NCBI GenBank assembly: GCA_030765045.1
Contig: CM060962.1
Coordinates: forward strand, 100,738,912-100,802,911
Direction: 5' to 3'
Origin: Tenodera sinensis
Taxonomy: Eukaryota; Arthropoda; Insecta; Mantodea; Mantidae
DNA length: 64,000 nt
In this document: piece after piece, positions 48,901 through 60,563 of the stretch
Layout: each line of letters opens with the position of its first letter
How positions within the stretch are numbered: the first letter of the stretch is position 1
Notes under the pieces: model-generated
Told to the model about the DNA's origin: nothing
The model's input: only the letters and a program-made list of their open reading frames with translations
Databases searched by the model: none
Position numbers and translations under genes: made by a program

Positions 48901-51900
48901 GGACAGTGATAAAACATGAGAGGGAAGGAGACAATAAACTTTGGCATTTAACAGAATAACGCGAGCAGAGGTTAGGCTCTGTTGCTATAATTATATTAAA
49001 AAAAACATGTACTTTAAGTGACTTTTGTCTGATATAAGCAAGTTTACCATTTAATTGCGTGTAATTTTATCACCAATAGCCTAAACGTTAACACAAATTA
49101 ACCGTTGAACTTGCTATTAAGCTAACATATCTATGTTTATAAATTGGCAAGCAATTACAACAGAACCACACAGCGAGCCGCATGCAGCTCGCGGGTAATT
49201 GTTTACACAATGAACAGCAATGCGCGATTCACCAAAAACATTTAACCCAGCATCTGCAATGTGAAAATATCAGATACGTAAAATGCGAGCCTTTTAAAGT
49301 GATATAGTTCTTTGTACACTCTGCATATGACTATATCCTAGGGCGTCATGTTCCATCATTAGTTGTACGTTTTAATTCTCGATTATGCTTTGGACATGTT
49401 TCAAGCGGATTTTGTTCCACTCTAGTGAGCTAGATTTGTTCTAAGCGTTCTCTACGCTGCTGTTTGAAAAATACTCAGTTATGACCAGAAGCTAAGGATT
49501 TTTGTGTACGCTTTCAAGCGTGTGAAAGCGCACGAGTTTGTATAAAGGACAGCGGATTCTTCTTTTTTTCTTTCTGTTTTTAACGTAACTATGTGTATGT
49601 TTGATACGCGCTTTGATGTCTGTTATCAAAAGGGTGATGTTTCCAACCTTTTTTTTCCTTACCCTATAGTCAAACAGAGATACGTAAGTAAAAACTTCTG
49701 CACAAAGTATCCAGGCGTGCAGCATTTATGTAACGCATGAAATAAACCACCGAGGTCTTAGGAATTCCTGCAAATGTATGAAGGTTATAGAGAATAACCT
49801 TAAGGAATATAAGTAACTTCCTCAAATTATTTCTGCTACCTTTTGTGTCAGTGCCTAATAAGTGAAGTGGAAAGGCTGTTAAAATTATTCTCTCTTTGGA
49901 GAAGGAAAATAGATGTATATAATTTAAAGTTTAATCTATGACATAATATAATCCTTTTGTACACAAACGCTAAATGTTTATATATTGTTTTCAAAATAAT
50001 ATTTATAGAATGTTACACCCTAGTTTCTTAACATGTTTATGATCCATAAATATAATGAAAAAAGAAACCATTATCTGGGCTTTAGAAGAAAATGGACTGA
50101 TTACTCCAGGTGTAGAAACCAATACACTGGCAGAGAGGATGTTACACTTGGTTGCAATTACATCTCGCCAACACGATGTTAATTTGTTTCCTGTTTATAA
50201 CAATTTATTAATAAGGCATTCTTATGCATATACAATGTCTGGTTAGCTTTTATTGTAAAATATGTAGATTTATAATTGATATGGCTGCTAATGTTGTTTG
50301 TGGATATGAAATACGAAAAAGATGGACATACTTCAAGTAGAAAAACTTGTTTTTAAAGGCAAGTGCCGCGAAGGGCACCCGTCTCTTGTTATATCCAGGG
50401 AGCGGGGTTTTAGTAAGTAAACATTGGAATGAGATTAACAGCATGGAGTATAGAGCCGGCAGGTAGCATGAGAGCTGTAAACTAAAAACCTTCGAACTAA
50501 AAACCTACGAAACCTTGCAAATCTTTCAGATATAAAATATAATATACACAAAAAATAGTGCAGCAGTTTGACGTTCCGCAATAGCTTCCTTGTTCAAACA
50601 TTTAATGCTGTGCGATTATTTGAAGTAGTAAAACAAATTAACTCTACATTAATCAATATACACGTGAAGCTATAATGTAATGCTTTCTTGTAAATCCGCG
50701 AGTCAAATTAAAGCACAAGAATGTGCTAATATTTTTAAAATATTCGTGTACCTTCTGATTGCAACGGTACCATCAAAGTTAAGAAGAACAAAATATATTC
50801 AAAGCATGTTTCCAGAAAGTTTTCAAAATGTAAAAATGCCTTCGTCTCTTGGAAGCAAAAGCAGAGGGCAATTGCATCTACCCCATACTTATTTTAGCTC
50901 TCTCTAATTTTTTACTTTGGATGATAAATGTAGTCACTACATCAAACTCAATTCTTTGCTTCGCTCTCTTCCAACTCGATATATAATTTTATAACTTTCT
51001 TCTTTATACATATTTCTCTCATCTGTGTTGTGTTTCCTTTAGGCGCTGCTGTTTCACAGAGGCCTTGCAAGCTTCTGAATACCCGGTCCCGTGCTTTCTC
51101 CCTTTAGTCAATATATCGGTCTGCCCAGAGAATAAACACTTGCGTTTTATCTATTACAGCTCTCTGTATTCTGCTCCTCGGCGTGCGTTTGACAGTGAAC
51201 GAAGACTTGGACTTGGCCTTTCATGTGTTATGGGCACCGATATTCGAGGAAACCTCTTATTTCCATATATGCAGACGTAGTGAATATCTCACAGGTTCGT
51301 AGAGCATAACATTATAGTGCTTCAGCCTTAGCTAACCAGAGGTGCCCTGGCGTGCATAAAAAGTGGCCCATTTCCTTAGATTGTAACAACAGTTTTTTCC
51401 CCTTAAGGTAACCAACCTTTGGCCGGTATCCGCTCCCTATAAGCCTAGCCTGAAAACCCATCTGGGGACACGATACAAAGCAACAGACAATGTTATGATC
51501 CATGTGAAATGACTTCTACGAAATGGTTTCTCTACGATTGGTGCACAAAAGAAATGGTAAACTAATACATCATTATTCGGTCTTATACACGGAGGGGTGA
51601 AGAATGATTTACATGTACCGTTAAACAGGATGATAACTAGAGCTTTCACCAGCGACATGGAGACAAAGGTTAAAATAATTATTGCCGCAATCGAACATCA
51701 ATAAAGTAACCAACATTATAGTACTGTAGCAGGAATGTATAGGTTTTAAGTTCTTATCCTTCATCTGTATTTCTAAATTTTTTACATTATATTTTATTTA
51801 TGTGGCAGCATTCAGCGAAACATTGCCATAACTGTACTCTGCTAATGAGAATATAGACAATCAGCTTGTAATGTTACCCTTCGGCAGGCCACTCTTTCAC

Positions 51901-52110
51901 CAGTACACAGAAGCTGAATTAGCTGGACCTAGATTTGGTTATTTATACAATCCGCAGATTACAGATTCTCTTAAAGCTACGTGGAAACACAGATTCCCCT
52001 GGTGTTCTTATTCGTTCCTGCATGTAACCAGGACATTATAATTCTTTGCGAGACGTTTTTGATATGAGTTTTACGGTATTTATGACACTGAGATTTTCAA
52101 CTAGAATCCG
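48900..52110. other. AT-rich sequence, no gene seen
   Basis: No frame above about 80 codons and no recognised repeat. Confidence 0.4.
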
Positions 52111-52119
52111 TCCAACAGT

Positions 52120-52410
52120 GGATTAAGGGCAATGTTCCCGAGTTTATAGTGCACCAAGATTGGCCTTCGGGAAGTCCAGATCTGAATCAGCTGGATTACC
52201 AACTAAGACATTATCGAGAGTAAAGTTTACTTGACAAGACACGAAGTCTGCAGGCACTAAAACGAGATTTGGAGCAAACGGTGCAGAATTTGGACATAAA
52301 TGTCATACGTGCTGATAGAGATGATTGGCCGCGCCGTTTGAAAGATTATGTGGCCTCCAATGGAGGACATTTTGAACATCTGTTCTTTGTATTTACTATA
52401 TTATTGTTAA
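52120..52410 (+). pseudogene. Tc1/mariner-superfamily transposase C-terminal relic
   Basis: DWPSGSPDLNQLDYQL at about 52153-52200 contains the third catalytic aspartate region of a mariner-like transposase. After a stop, DDWPRRLKDYVASNGGHFE around 52320-52376 is the typical C-terminus. The upstream two thirds of the gene were not recognised. At least one in-frame stop and no ATG make it inactive. Confidence 0.7.
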
Positions 52411-52688
52411 CAAATGGTATAAAATGCTTTGGATGGCATCATTCTTTGTTGCACCACCCGTATTTATAGTTGTGACAGAACTATTCTTAAGAAAACTTCT
52501 TTTGCCACGCATTCCATTTTAATCAATACAAACCATTGCAGAGATGTTTTCACTGCATATTTCGTTGTAGCCACAGGGGAATACATGAAACCCAGTGGTT
52601 AGCTACATATTTAAAAGCTGGCCTTCAAATGTCACACTCCTTCCACTACATAACAAGAAAAACCCAGTTGGACAGCAGCTCGAAGTAT

Positions 52689-53218
52689 TGTGACAAAATT
52701 AGAAAATCAGTCCAGTTACTTTTCTATCACTTTATTTTTTCTTCTAAACTTTTGCACAAAAACACAGCTCTCTTAACTGATGTTAACACAATCTAGTCTT
52801 TCGTGATATTGCAACTCAGAATTTTTCTCTTCTTGTCATCTTCACTCAGTCCTTTCACTGTCTCCCTTCACCTTCACTGTCCCTTAAGCGCTAACTCCGA
52901 CGATGGAATCACTAGACGTTCGTGAAAACTTCTTCACGACGCACAGTTGTCTCGCTGACACGCTGATCCGAGTCGTGTCTGTAACTGTAACTCTGTAACG
53001 CTGCAGTTTCCTCGCCTCCTTACATAGCGGGTACGGCGTCACGTACTTCTTCAAAGACGTCAGCGATGGCGTAGCCAATATTTCTCGCAGGCTTTGGTGA
53101 AAGGTCATTTTGGTTCTGCCCTCGATTGTTGTTAGTTACATACAAATAGTCTTACGACACAATGTGGACTAGCTTAACCCCGACCATCCTTTTGTTTTGC
53201 ATCGTGCCCGGTGTTTCA
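52689..53218 (-). mobile_element. Solo LTR, same family as 29486-30095
   Basis: On the minus strand it runs from TGAAACACCGGGCACGATGC to AATTTTGTCACA (530 bp) and aligns with the other LTRs throughout, including the GAGGAAAC leader region and an AATAAA signal (52731-52736). No primer binding site follows, so recombination has probably removed the interior. The flanks GTAT and ATAT agree with a 4-bp duplication of type RTAT. Confidence 0.75.
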
Positions 53219-53229
53219 ATATGTATTTC

Positions 53230-53850
53230 CAGCGAACTTTGAGAGTAGAACTTTTGAGTGGAATGATATACTTCTTCTACCTATTAGTTATATGGTAGGG
53301 GCAGTAAGAACAATAAATGTGTAACAATTGCAACCAAGCATGAAACACGTCATATTTGTTTGAGATTTTAAAAAGCAAAGTGAGTTTGACGCTATTCAGG
53401 CCCTTCTTTAAGGACTCGCAAAAATGATTTTCTTATAGCTACTCGAACATAACACTGTGTTCACGTGGTGTTATTCATTGCTAACCTGCAATAATAATGC
53501 AAAGCTTGCGAGCATCAGTGATATTATTCCCTAAATGACTTTAAAACAGTTCGATACAATACTTGTATGCTAAATGAAATATCAAGACTGCTACTGTGGG
53601 AAATTTGTTTCTACCTGTTTGTTTACGATCACTGCGACCTCACTGCGGAATCCTGGCAACACTTTTTCTGTATCTCGAATTCGCCACTAACAGTGTAATG
53701 AATGTTTTCAGATTTCCCATATTTCCTGTTCCGGTGTTCTCCTTACTGTTATAAATTGGTTTAAGTGTAAAGTAGTTTATATTTCACGTTTGAAAATTTG
53801 GATATTTATATTCGATGCACTGTTGATTATTAATTAATATGAACTCATGA
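53230..53850. other. No gene seen
   Basis: AT-rich sequence between an LTR and a Penelope-like element. Confidence 0.4.
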
Positions 53851-53942
53851 GGCAACGTCGCATTTCACAGCCGGAATCAATATAACTGAAAGTTATTTTC
53901 GGGCTGTTTTGCCGTTGTCTCCTAGAGATAGATGTTCCAAAC

Positions 53943-53974
53943 GTTTCATCCATAACTGTGTTAGACATCTTCAG
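53943..53974 (-). ncRNA. Degraded hammerhead-ribozyme-like motif
   Basis: On the minus strand CTGAAGA (53974-53968) and GATGAAAC (ending 53943) are separated by about 16 bases that can form only a weak stem II. CUGANGA and GAAA are the hammerhead core. It sits directly 3' of the Penelope-like coding relic, where such motifs are known to occur in this element class. Confidence 0.5.
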
Positions 53975-54351
53975 TGGCAGTCGAAGTCACCTCTGAGAAG
54001 GTATCACTGCATCTGAAGCGTGTTTATATAAAGAGCGCTTTCTGTTGATTGGTCCGGAAGTCGGACAGCTGCTGCGAGGGGGAGGGACCTGGCTTCTTCT
54101 GTCATGTTGCTTCCTTTTGATTGGCTCGCTTTGTTTTCTCCTGTTATGCGGCGTTCCTTGCCTTCGATGACTGGATGTTAGTTACTGACCAGCATCTAAA
54201 GCTGAGCTGCATGTATAATCCCAGCAAAGAGTTGTTCGGCTCTCAAAGTTAGTCCCCAACCAAAATTCTAAATTAAAAACTTATCAAAACTTTTAAATAC
54301 TATATTTTTAAAACCTTTAATGCGCCAGAATGCAGACGTTGCTGTATCCTG

Positions 54352-55085
54352 TCAGTGATCTGTCAAGGGGCAACATAGCTCCCTTCTAAACCAAATTAAC
54401 CTAAAAATATTTGAAACACCACCCTTATATACCCTTCCAAATATTTCCTCTCTGCGGTTAAATCCTAGGTACGCAGCAAAATTCATCAGGCTGAGCCTCA
54501 GCCTGCCAACAGCTCGAGGATAAGGTTTGTTGCTGTTGAGTTTTAGAGACTCTTCTTTCTTATTGAATTGTTGAGATATTTGTAAGCTTTGATAGCTTCG
54601 CGCTGTAGTCGAATATGGTAGTGTATATTGGATGAAAAGGATACTCGTGTCCTGGAACTTAATTATTATGTGTTCGTCCTCCGCTTCAATGGCGTGCTTG
54701 GCGTCCACGGACTTTTCCGTTTGGCCCAGGCGGCAGTTTATTTTGTGCAAGTGAGCCTGGTGTTAACGCTACACCTTGCAGTTCCAATGTAAGCCAAACC
54801 TCAAGAACAGGAAATACGGCGTACACCGGCTGACAACAGAGGCTCCCGAGGATCTTTATCTAAACGTAGTAAATGGTTTAATGGTTTTGTAGGCTTTAAA
54901 ATAGTCTTGGCATTGTGGCGCTTTACCAATCAGTGACATTTTTGAAGCATGGCAAGAAAACTGCCCTTGTTTTGGGGTTGATCTGGCTTCTGAACAGCAG
55001 CTTGAACCTTAGCGGGACGGCAAGCTTTCTTCACTTCTCGAATGGGATGGGCATTCGAGTTTAACGCATGTTCAAGGGCACGGTA
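54352..55085 (-). pseudogene. Penelope-like linker and GIY-YIG endonuclease relic
   Basis: Penelope-like elements code for a reverse transcriptase fused to a GIY-YIG endonuclease. Visible in order on the minus strand are RALEHALNSNAHPIREVKKA (about 55085), LVKRHNAKTILKP (about 54920), DPREPLLSAGVRRISC and GLAYIGTARCSVNTRL (54751-54800). The last holds the YIG part of the motif and the arginine. Then comes CRLGQTEKSVDAKHAIEAED and a C-terminal FNKKEESLKLN segment. Stops split the reading frame, and the cysteine after ISC is followed by a stop. No active enzyme can be made. Confidence 0.75.
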
Positions 55086-55110
55086 ACACAAGCACACGCA
55101 TCTACCCTAA

Positions 55111-55171
55111 TCGTCCGATATGACACAATGTTGGAGGACGTTAATTCAAAAAAAAAAAAAAAAAAAAAAAA
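55111..55171 (+). mobile_element. Tiny polyadenylated retrocopy with 13-bp duplication
   Basis: A sequence of about 37 bases followed by 24 A is flanked by the perfect 13-bp repeat GCATCTACCCTAA (55098-55110 and 55172-55184). This is the signature of target-primed retroposition of a very short, polyadenylated RNA. CGTCC near its start can pair with GGACG 19 bases later. The source RNA is unknown. Confidence 0.75.
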
Positions 55172-55184
55172 GCATCTACCCTAA

Positions 55185-55825
55185 CAGTGTGTTATCGTTT
55201 TTATTGTCAGACCTTGCACTGCACAGGGTTTATTTGCCATACATCGCCTTTAAAGGCATACATTAAAACATGAGGGAAAAGGGGAAGGAAGGGCTATGTG
55301 GCCGAATACGTAAGCCGAGAAGGGTTATAAGTAGGAAGCAAACCTTCGTACAGGGAACGAAATGTTGCGGAGTGTGGATTATATAGGCAGTGGGAGGGGT
55401 CAGTGTCATATGATCACAGCACAGAGGAGGCCAGATACAGTCTATGCATGAACGTTGTGGATAACGTTGTTGCATAATTTACATTCAACGTTGTCATCAT
55501 TTGTAGTAAAATATATACTCCTAAATTGTACAAATTGCAATATGTGAATATTTTGATTTTCGTGCTCGAGACACGTGAAACCAGTGAACGCATTCGAGAG
55601 ACACTATGCACTGTAGTCATTTTTATGTATATATAATGTAACTATACGAACTTAGAGGTTTATAAAACAGCAACTCAAACATGAAGTTTCAATATTTTGA
55701 CGTTTCATTATGCTACTTATCAGATATATACTAAATGTTAATGTAGAAGAACAATTATAAACATTCGTAAATGTACGCACGCTCTACAAATTCTAAGGCA
55801 CTGCAGCCATACTGGCACTTAACTC
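55185..55825. other. No gene seen
   Basis: No recognised feature lies between the retrocopy and the piggyBac-like element. Confidence 0.4.
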
Positions 55826-55832
55826 CTATTAA

Positions 55833-56897
55833 CCTTTAACTGGTGACGTAATGTCTCTCAGACACCCCAGCAAACTAAGAAACAATAACTTCCATTGCCC
55901 AATGAAATCTAAACCTTGGTGTTCATAGCACCTTCTTATCTTTGCTTGCTCATGTTTTAGAGACATCTGATAAACATCTTTTCGCCGGTTGCATGATATT
56001 TCTGTCATGTTGCAAAATAATAGAGGTACATACATAATATGACCAAAGTGGAAATTGACAGTCGTTATCACAAATGTTCTTTGCATTCTACTGAATGCCG
56101 AACAAGAACGCCAATGGCTGATTGGTTGATATTGCAGCTAATAATGCATATATCCTGCACAATTACTGTCCTGAAGGATCTCATATTCCAAAACCGGATT
56201 TCCTTGAGAGCTTAGTGGCCCAGCTAACCAATCCGCATATAAGCAGGAGAATGCTCAATGAGAGGCTTCATAGAGAGATTCGAACCAAAATATCACGGAT
56301 TCTCAACTTGACTGGCAATTACAGCTGTAGAGCAGAAGCTTGGAGTCCGGTAAACTTGTCGTATGTATACAGCATCCAAAAAAGGAACTGCCTATATCTA
56401 TTATAAGTCCAAGACAGCTCTGTCTACTCAGAATGGATTAGAAAATCTGCATAAACCGTCCTAAATATGAGTAATCAGCAAATGCGCTGTCAGAAAATGG
56501 TAAAGATCAAACTTTTGTGTGTGCGCGTTCTCTCAACAGTGACTTAACTGTAAATAATTAACACTTTCTGTAATTTGTGATTAGTTCTGTGTTAGAAAAT
56601 AATAGGTATTTATGAAAATTGATAAACATAGTTCCTGTGGAAATGAAAATAAGAAACAATACATTCCTTTACTAACTTTTTGCATGATTAAAGTTTTCAA
56701 TTTTTTTAAATTTTGGTACTATAACGAAGAAAACACTCATATGCGAAACTGATGCTCAATGAGGCCGTAATTAAATAAAAAGCTTAAGTTAAAAAGACAA
56801 TATTAAACATTACTATCACAATGAAACAACTCCTAGGCGTCTCTCAGACGTCACGTCACCGGTTGTGTTACAAATTTTCCATGTCACTAATTAAGGG
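55833..56897 (+). mobile_element. piggyBac-like element, internally deleted (1065 bp)
   Basis: The left end CCTTTAACTGGTGACG follows TTAA (55829-55832). The right end, read on the other strand, is CCCTTAATTAGTGACA and is followed by TTAG (56898-56901), a one-base change from TTAA. Subterminal inverted repeats are also present: GGTGACGTAATGTCTCTCAG on the left and GGTGACGTGACGTCTGAGAG on the right, on the opposite strand. A transposase relic lies between them. Confidence 0.75.
56122..56450 (+). pseudogene. piggyBac-like transposase C-terminal relic
   Basis: VDIAANNAYILHNYCPEGS, FLESLVAQLTNPHISRRML and LHREIRTKISRIL match the C-terminal end of piggyBac-type transposases just before the cysteine-rich domain. 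That last domain is frameshifted and has lost its cysteines. The catalytic core with its aspartates is absent because the element is only about 1 kb. Confidence 0.7.
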
Positions 56898-56904
56898 TTA
56901 GTGG

Positions 56905-57440
56905 TGTTTTGTGTAACTGGTTTCTCTTGAATGACGCGACTGGTAACCTGTGGGCTACTACGGACTACTAAACGAATCTGTTTGTGCAGTAGCGACGGAT
57001 TAGTCCGCCGTTTCTCCCTTAAATAATACTATGTGAAACAATATGGTTAATATTTCACACTTAAATGTCTTAATAAGGGGTATTTCAACTTATGCTACCC
57101 TGCATCTATATAAAACTGGAAAAAGTGGGACACAGCATTGAACAGTCGAAGAAATTCTACAGCTCAGGTATTGAAAACCGCAAGATGAAAACTGTCTTAC
57201 AATTCATTGAATGCATGGGGATTTATTGATGATATTTATCCTTAAGTGTGCGCAACATGGGCGAGTGTGAGAGCGAGTGGGCTAGTCAGTTGCTCTGCCA
57301 TTAAAAATATGTTGTAATGTGAAGCAGAGATTTTCTTGAACCTCTTTCCACGGTAGACCGAACCTCCTTTAATGTTGCCTCCGTTTGAGCTGTTAACAGT
57401 CTACCTTTATTTTCGTTTAATACACAATCTACTTAATTTT
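56905..57440. other. No gene seen
   Basis: AT-rich sequence with no recognised feature. Confidence 0.4.
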
Positions 57441-57503
57441 TTCTAATGACCTATAAATTGTGGATCTATCAAAGTTCTAAGGCTTTCACGGCCGGTGTCA
57501 ATA

Positions 57504-57717
57504 CTAGATGCAATATTAACCGGGCTTGTGGGCCGTGGTCTATTGGGTTCCTTCTTCTTCCCAAACGTTTCGTCTGCGACTACGGCAGACATCTTCAGTG
57601 GCGGCGAGGTCGAAGTTTCCTAGTGGAGATGTCTGCCGTAGTCGCAGACGAAACGTTTGGGAAGAAGAAGGAACCCAATAGACCACGGCCCACAAGCCCG
57701 GTTAATATTGCATCTAG
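57504..57717. repeat. Perfect 91-bp inverted repeat with 32-bp loop
   Basis: 57504-57594 and 57627-57717 are perfect reverse complements over 91 bases. The loop is 57595-57626. The arms begin with CTAGATGCAATATTAACCGG. The perfection suggests recent formation or gene-conversion-like repair. Confidence 0.97.
57567..57598 (-). ncRNA. Hammerhead-ribozyme-like motif in the left arm
   Basis: The minus strand reads CTGAAGA (57598-57592), then GTCTGC (57590-57585), a 7-base loop, GCAGAC (57577-57572) and GAAAC (57571-57567). That is the hammerhead core with a 6-bp stem II. Stem III can form from TTGGG and CCCAA across a 12-base loop (minus-strand sequence just downstream), followed by a UA dinucleotide. 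Stem I is weak. The right arm lacks CTGA (it reads GTGGAGATG), so only one arm has the full core. Confidence 0.65.
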
Positions 57718-57729
57718 AATTGTGGGTCT

Positions 57730-58437
57730 GTTAGGAATGTTGAGACTAGCAAATATCTGCATAAACTCAAGCTGACAATCCACGTTTTCCCCTTTTCTCA
57801 CCTGTCCTATTCCTCTCATAGTCCTTGACTGACAAGCAAACTTTTTATGGGGGCAGATAATAATGAAAGTTTTCCATTCTTACAATATGTTTTTAATGAC
57901 AAAACAGCGTGAGGGGGCTGATGTTTGGCTTAATGGGGAAGAAATGCAATTTGGTACCGTCATTGAAGCTTCTGGGAAAGACTACACACCTCCATCTCAC
58001 CTGTAGCTCCAGGATGTCGTCACGGCTTTGCAAATCAAAATCATCATCATGTGATAGTCCGAATCATGTAGTTGTACATACGGACAAATTATCCGTAGAG
58101 AGGCTGAAGCTCATACGTTGTGTTGGCAGGTATTATCTTAGTTGTTAGCTCTTCCGGTTTATGATGTTCGTCCACAAAAATTGCTGATAAATGTTTTGTG
58201 TCGTCATGGACTGCGCAAGAGTCCAGAAGAGGTAGATTTCATACCCCTGAGTAGGGAAGAAATGCTCCTTTCAAACTTAACTAAACCATAATTTTGTCAT
58301 ATTTCCTCACGACTTTCATTTAAAAGTTATATTATCAACCTTAAACATATTCTCCTGAGGCAGTGGACACCGTTCAACTGCGCGATAACCTCATGAAATT
58401 ACAGACCTTGGCATTCTAAGTTTCTCTTACCTTAGTT
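57730..58437. other. No gene seen
   Basis: Short frames only. Confidence 0.4.
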
Positions 58438-58438
58438 T

Positions 58439-58439
58439 C

Positions 58440-58517
<78 letters not shown>
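58439..58517. repeat. (CA)n microsatellite
   Basis: About 80 bp of CA repeats with a few CATACA interruptions. Confidence 0.95.
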
Positions 58518-58519
58518 GA

Positions 58520-59020
58520 GGGTGCCTGATAACAAAAAAGTTTCACACTGCGTAACTTTTGCAGTGCACATATATAAAATTTTCCGAAAACATTTAATTT
58601 AAAAAATTATAACACTTAACTGGGTAAACATAGAGAATTCAAAGTAGGCAGGTAGAAGCACTATAGTTTACTCTACCTAAGAAAAAAATATAGATGCATT
58701 CTAGCAGTTTGTTAGTTAGTGCGTGATGAGTGTAGAAACAGCAAATATCGGACTTCTATTGAAAAAAACGTTTTCTGAAGAAATTTGGACCTATAGAAAT
58801 GTATAATGACTCTAAAAAGGATATAACCTGATAGAGAAAAAAATTCTGCATAGGATAATGTGTTCAAACCTGAAATTTATGACAAATGAATATTTATACC
58901 ATGCTATTAGGAATCTGGCAACAGAGCGAGGGTAGAAAAGGACGCGGCTAATGGCAACTTGTATGCGCTAGATAGAGACAGAGATGTCCCATTTAACTCC
59001 ATACTGTCTTCTAAGAGTGA
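58520..59020. other. No gene seen
   Basis: AT-rich sequence downstream of the truncated LINE. The LINE 3' untranslated region may lie here, but no tail is recognisable. Confidence 0.35.
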
Positions 59021-59976
59021 AACGCTATATAGATTGAATGATGTATGTCAAAGTTTGCTGGAGTGCAGAAAGTTTGCAGGAGAATAAGGAATAATATTTA
59101 GGAAGTTTCAGCTTAAGTTTCTTATCTGAGGTAATTACAGCGCATCCACTGTCGCTGTCCGTTTTGCAACCATCAGTGTAGATACATGTATGGTTAGGGC
59201 AGACATTTGTTATTTCTTGAAACAATTGCTATAGGTAGATGCATCTGTATGAGATTTATGTTAAGCTTTAATATTCAAATTTAGTTCAACAGTCGGTATT
59301 CTCCAAGGTGGTACATAATGAAACCTTCTTGACATTATGGTAGGAACTTGTATGTTATGTTCCTCAATGCTTTTGCTTATTTTGGATTTAAATGACATGT
59401 CTTTTTGCAAGTTAGTCCGTAAACGTTGGTTGGATGTTCCCGGGAGGACGTACTGGTATACCGTTGATTCGGGTCTTGCTAAAGTTTGAGCGAATTTTAG
59501 GCTGATATCTGGTGTGCGCACATTCAATGGTGGCTCGTCAGTTTCCATTGTTAGAGCAGAAACAGGACTGACTCTGTAAGTTCCCAAGCATATTCTTACT
59601 GCTGCTCTTTGAAATGAATCTAGTTTCTTTAAAATTGAAGATTTGGCTGTATTGTAGATCTGGGCTCCATAATCAAGTTTACATCTAATGATAGTTTGAT
59701 ACGTTCGTATGAGTGTAATGAGGTCAAAACCCCAGTTTTTGCAGCTTAGACTTTTTAATACATTTAATCTTCTGAGGCATTCATTTCTCACATCATCTAT
59801 GTGATGTTTCCAGCTTAGAGTTACATCAAACGTTAATCCTAAAATTTTGATAGTCTTCACTGAGTCCATTATCTTGTTATCCACGCGGATTGTGGGGTCT
59901 GAGGCTTTACATGGTGATCTGGAGAAGCATATACATTTGAGTTTATGATATGACAAGTTAAGAGCAGCATGGTTAG

Positions 59977-60206
59977 TCCGTGGCTTAGTTGGTTAGACGC
60001 TGGCCTACTGATCCCAAGGTCGCGGGTTCAAATCCGGCCCAGACCGATGGTTTTTAAGTGTGCTTAAAAACGACAGCTCCATGTTAGTAGATTTATTGGC
60101 ATGTAAAAGAACTCCTGCGGGACAAAATTCCGGCACACCGACGACGCTGATGTGAACCTAGCAATTGACAGCGTCGATAAACAACAACAAAATTTTTAAA
60201 TTTTTA
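59977..60206 (+). mobile_element. SINE-C inserted in the LINE
   Basis: TCCGTGGCTTAGTTGGTTAG (box A) and GCGGGTTCAAATCCGGCCC (box B) open a tRNA-like head. The body matches 29099-29339 on the other strand and ends in CAGCGTCGATAAACAACAAC. ATGGTTAG at 59969-59976 and 60207-60214 is the 8-bp duplication. It splits the reverse transcriptase between the catalytic part and the thumb. Confidence 0.88.
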
Positions 60207-60516
60207 ATGGTTAGCCCCGGTGTGCAGATTTTCCAGTGTTTCTTGAAGAAGCGTTGCAGTAGTAAAGGGTTTTTTTCCTTACAAAAGGCAGGTCATCTGC
60301 AAATAGTATACCTTTTACAGGTGGTGTAATACTGTTTACTATGTTGTTGATAGCTAAGAGAAATAGTCTGACAGTGATTACTGACCCTTGTGGAATACCT
60401 CTATTAATGGATTCTTCTTTTGACATGGTTGCTTTGTAGCGAACTTTAATTTTCCATTCCTGAAGGAAGTTGTTAATAAAGTGATACAAAAATACCACGG
60501 ATACCGATGTTTTGTA

Positions 60517-60518
<2 letters not shown>

Positions 60519-60558
<40 letters not shown>

Positions 60559-60563
60559 TGTGT
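60519..60563. repeat. (GT)n microsatellite inside the LINE
   Basis: About 45 bp of GT, read as CA on the coding strand, interrupts the reverse transcriptase relic. Confidence 0.95.

Larger units (their letters stand above)
53855..55100 (-). mobile_element. Penelope-like element, 3' part
   Basis: The minus strand carries the end of a Penelope-like open reading frame (linker plus GIY-YIG endonuclease), then about 340 bp including a TATATAAA string. After that come a hammerhead-type motif and the conserved tail with ACAACGGCAAAACAGCCCG and TTGATTCCGGCTGTG. The reverse transcriptase region is missing, so the element is 5'-truncated. These noncoding tail motifs recur with the palindrome at 57504-57717. 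Confidence 0.7.
57465..57725 (-). mobile_element. Penelope-type terminal repeat with inverted arms
   Basis: The block includes GGCTTTCACGGCCGGTGTCA and the arms of the inverted repeat, with ACGGCCCACAAGCCCGGTTA typical of the Penelope-like tail. The left arm (minus strand) holds a hammerhead motif. No coding part is attached. Confidence 0.65.
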
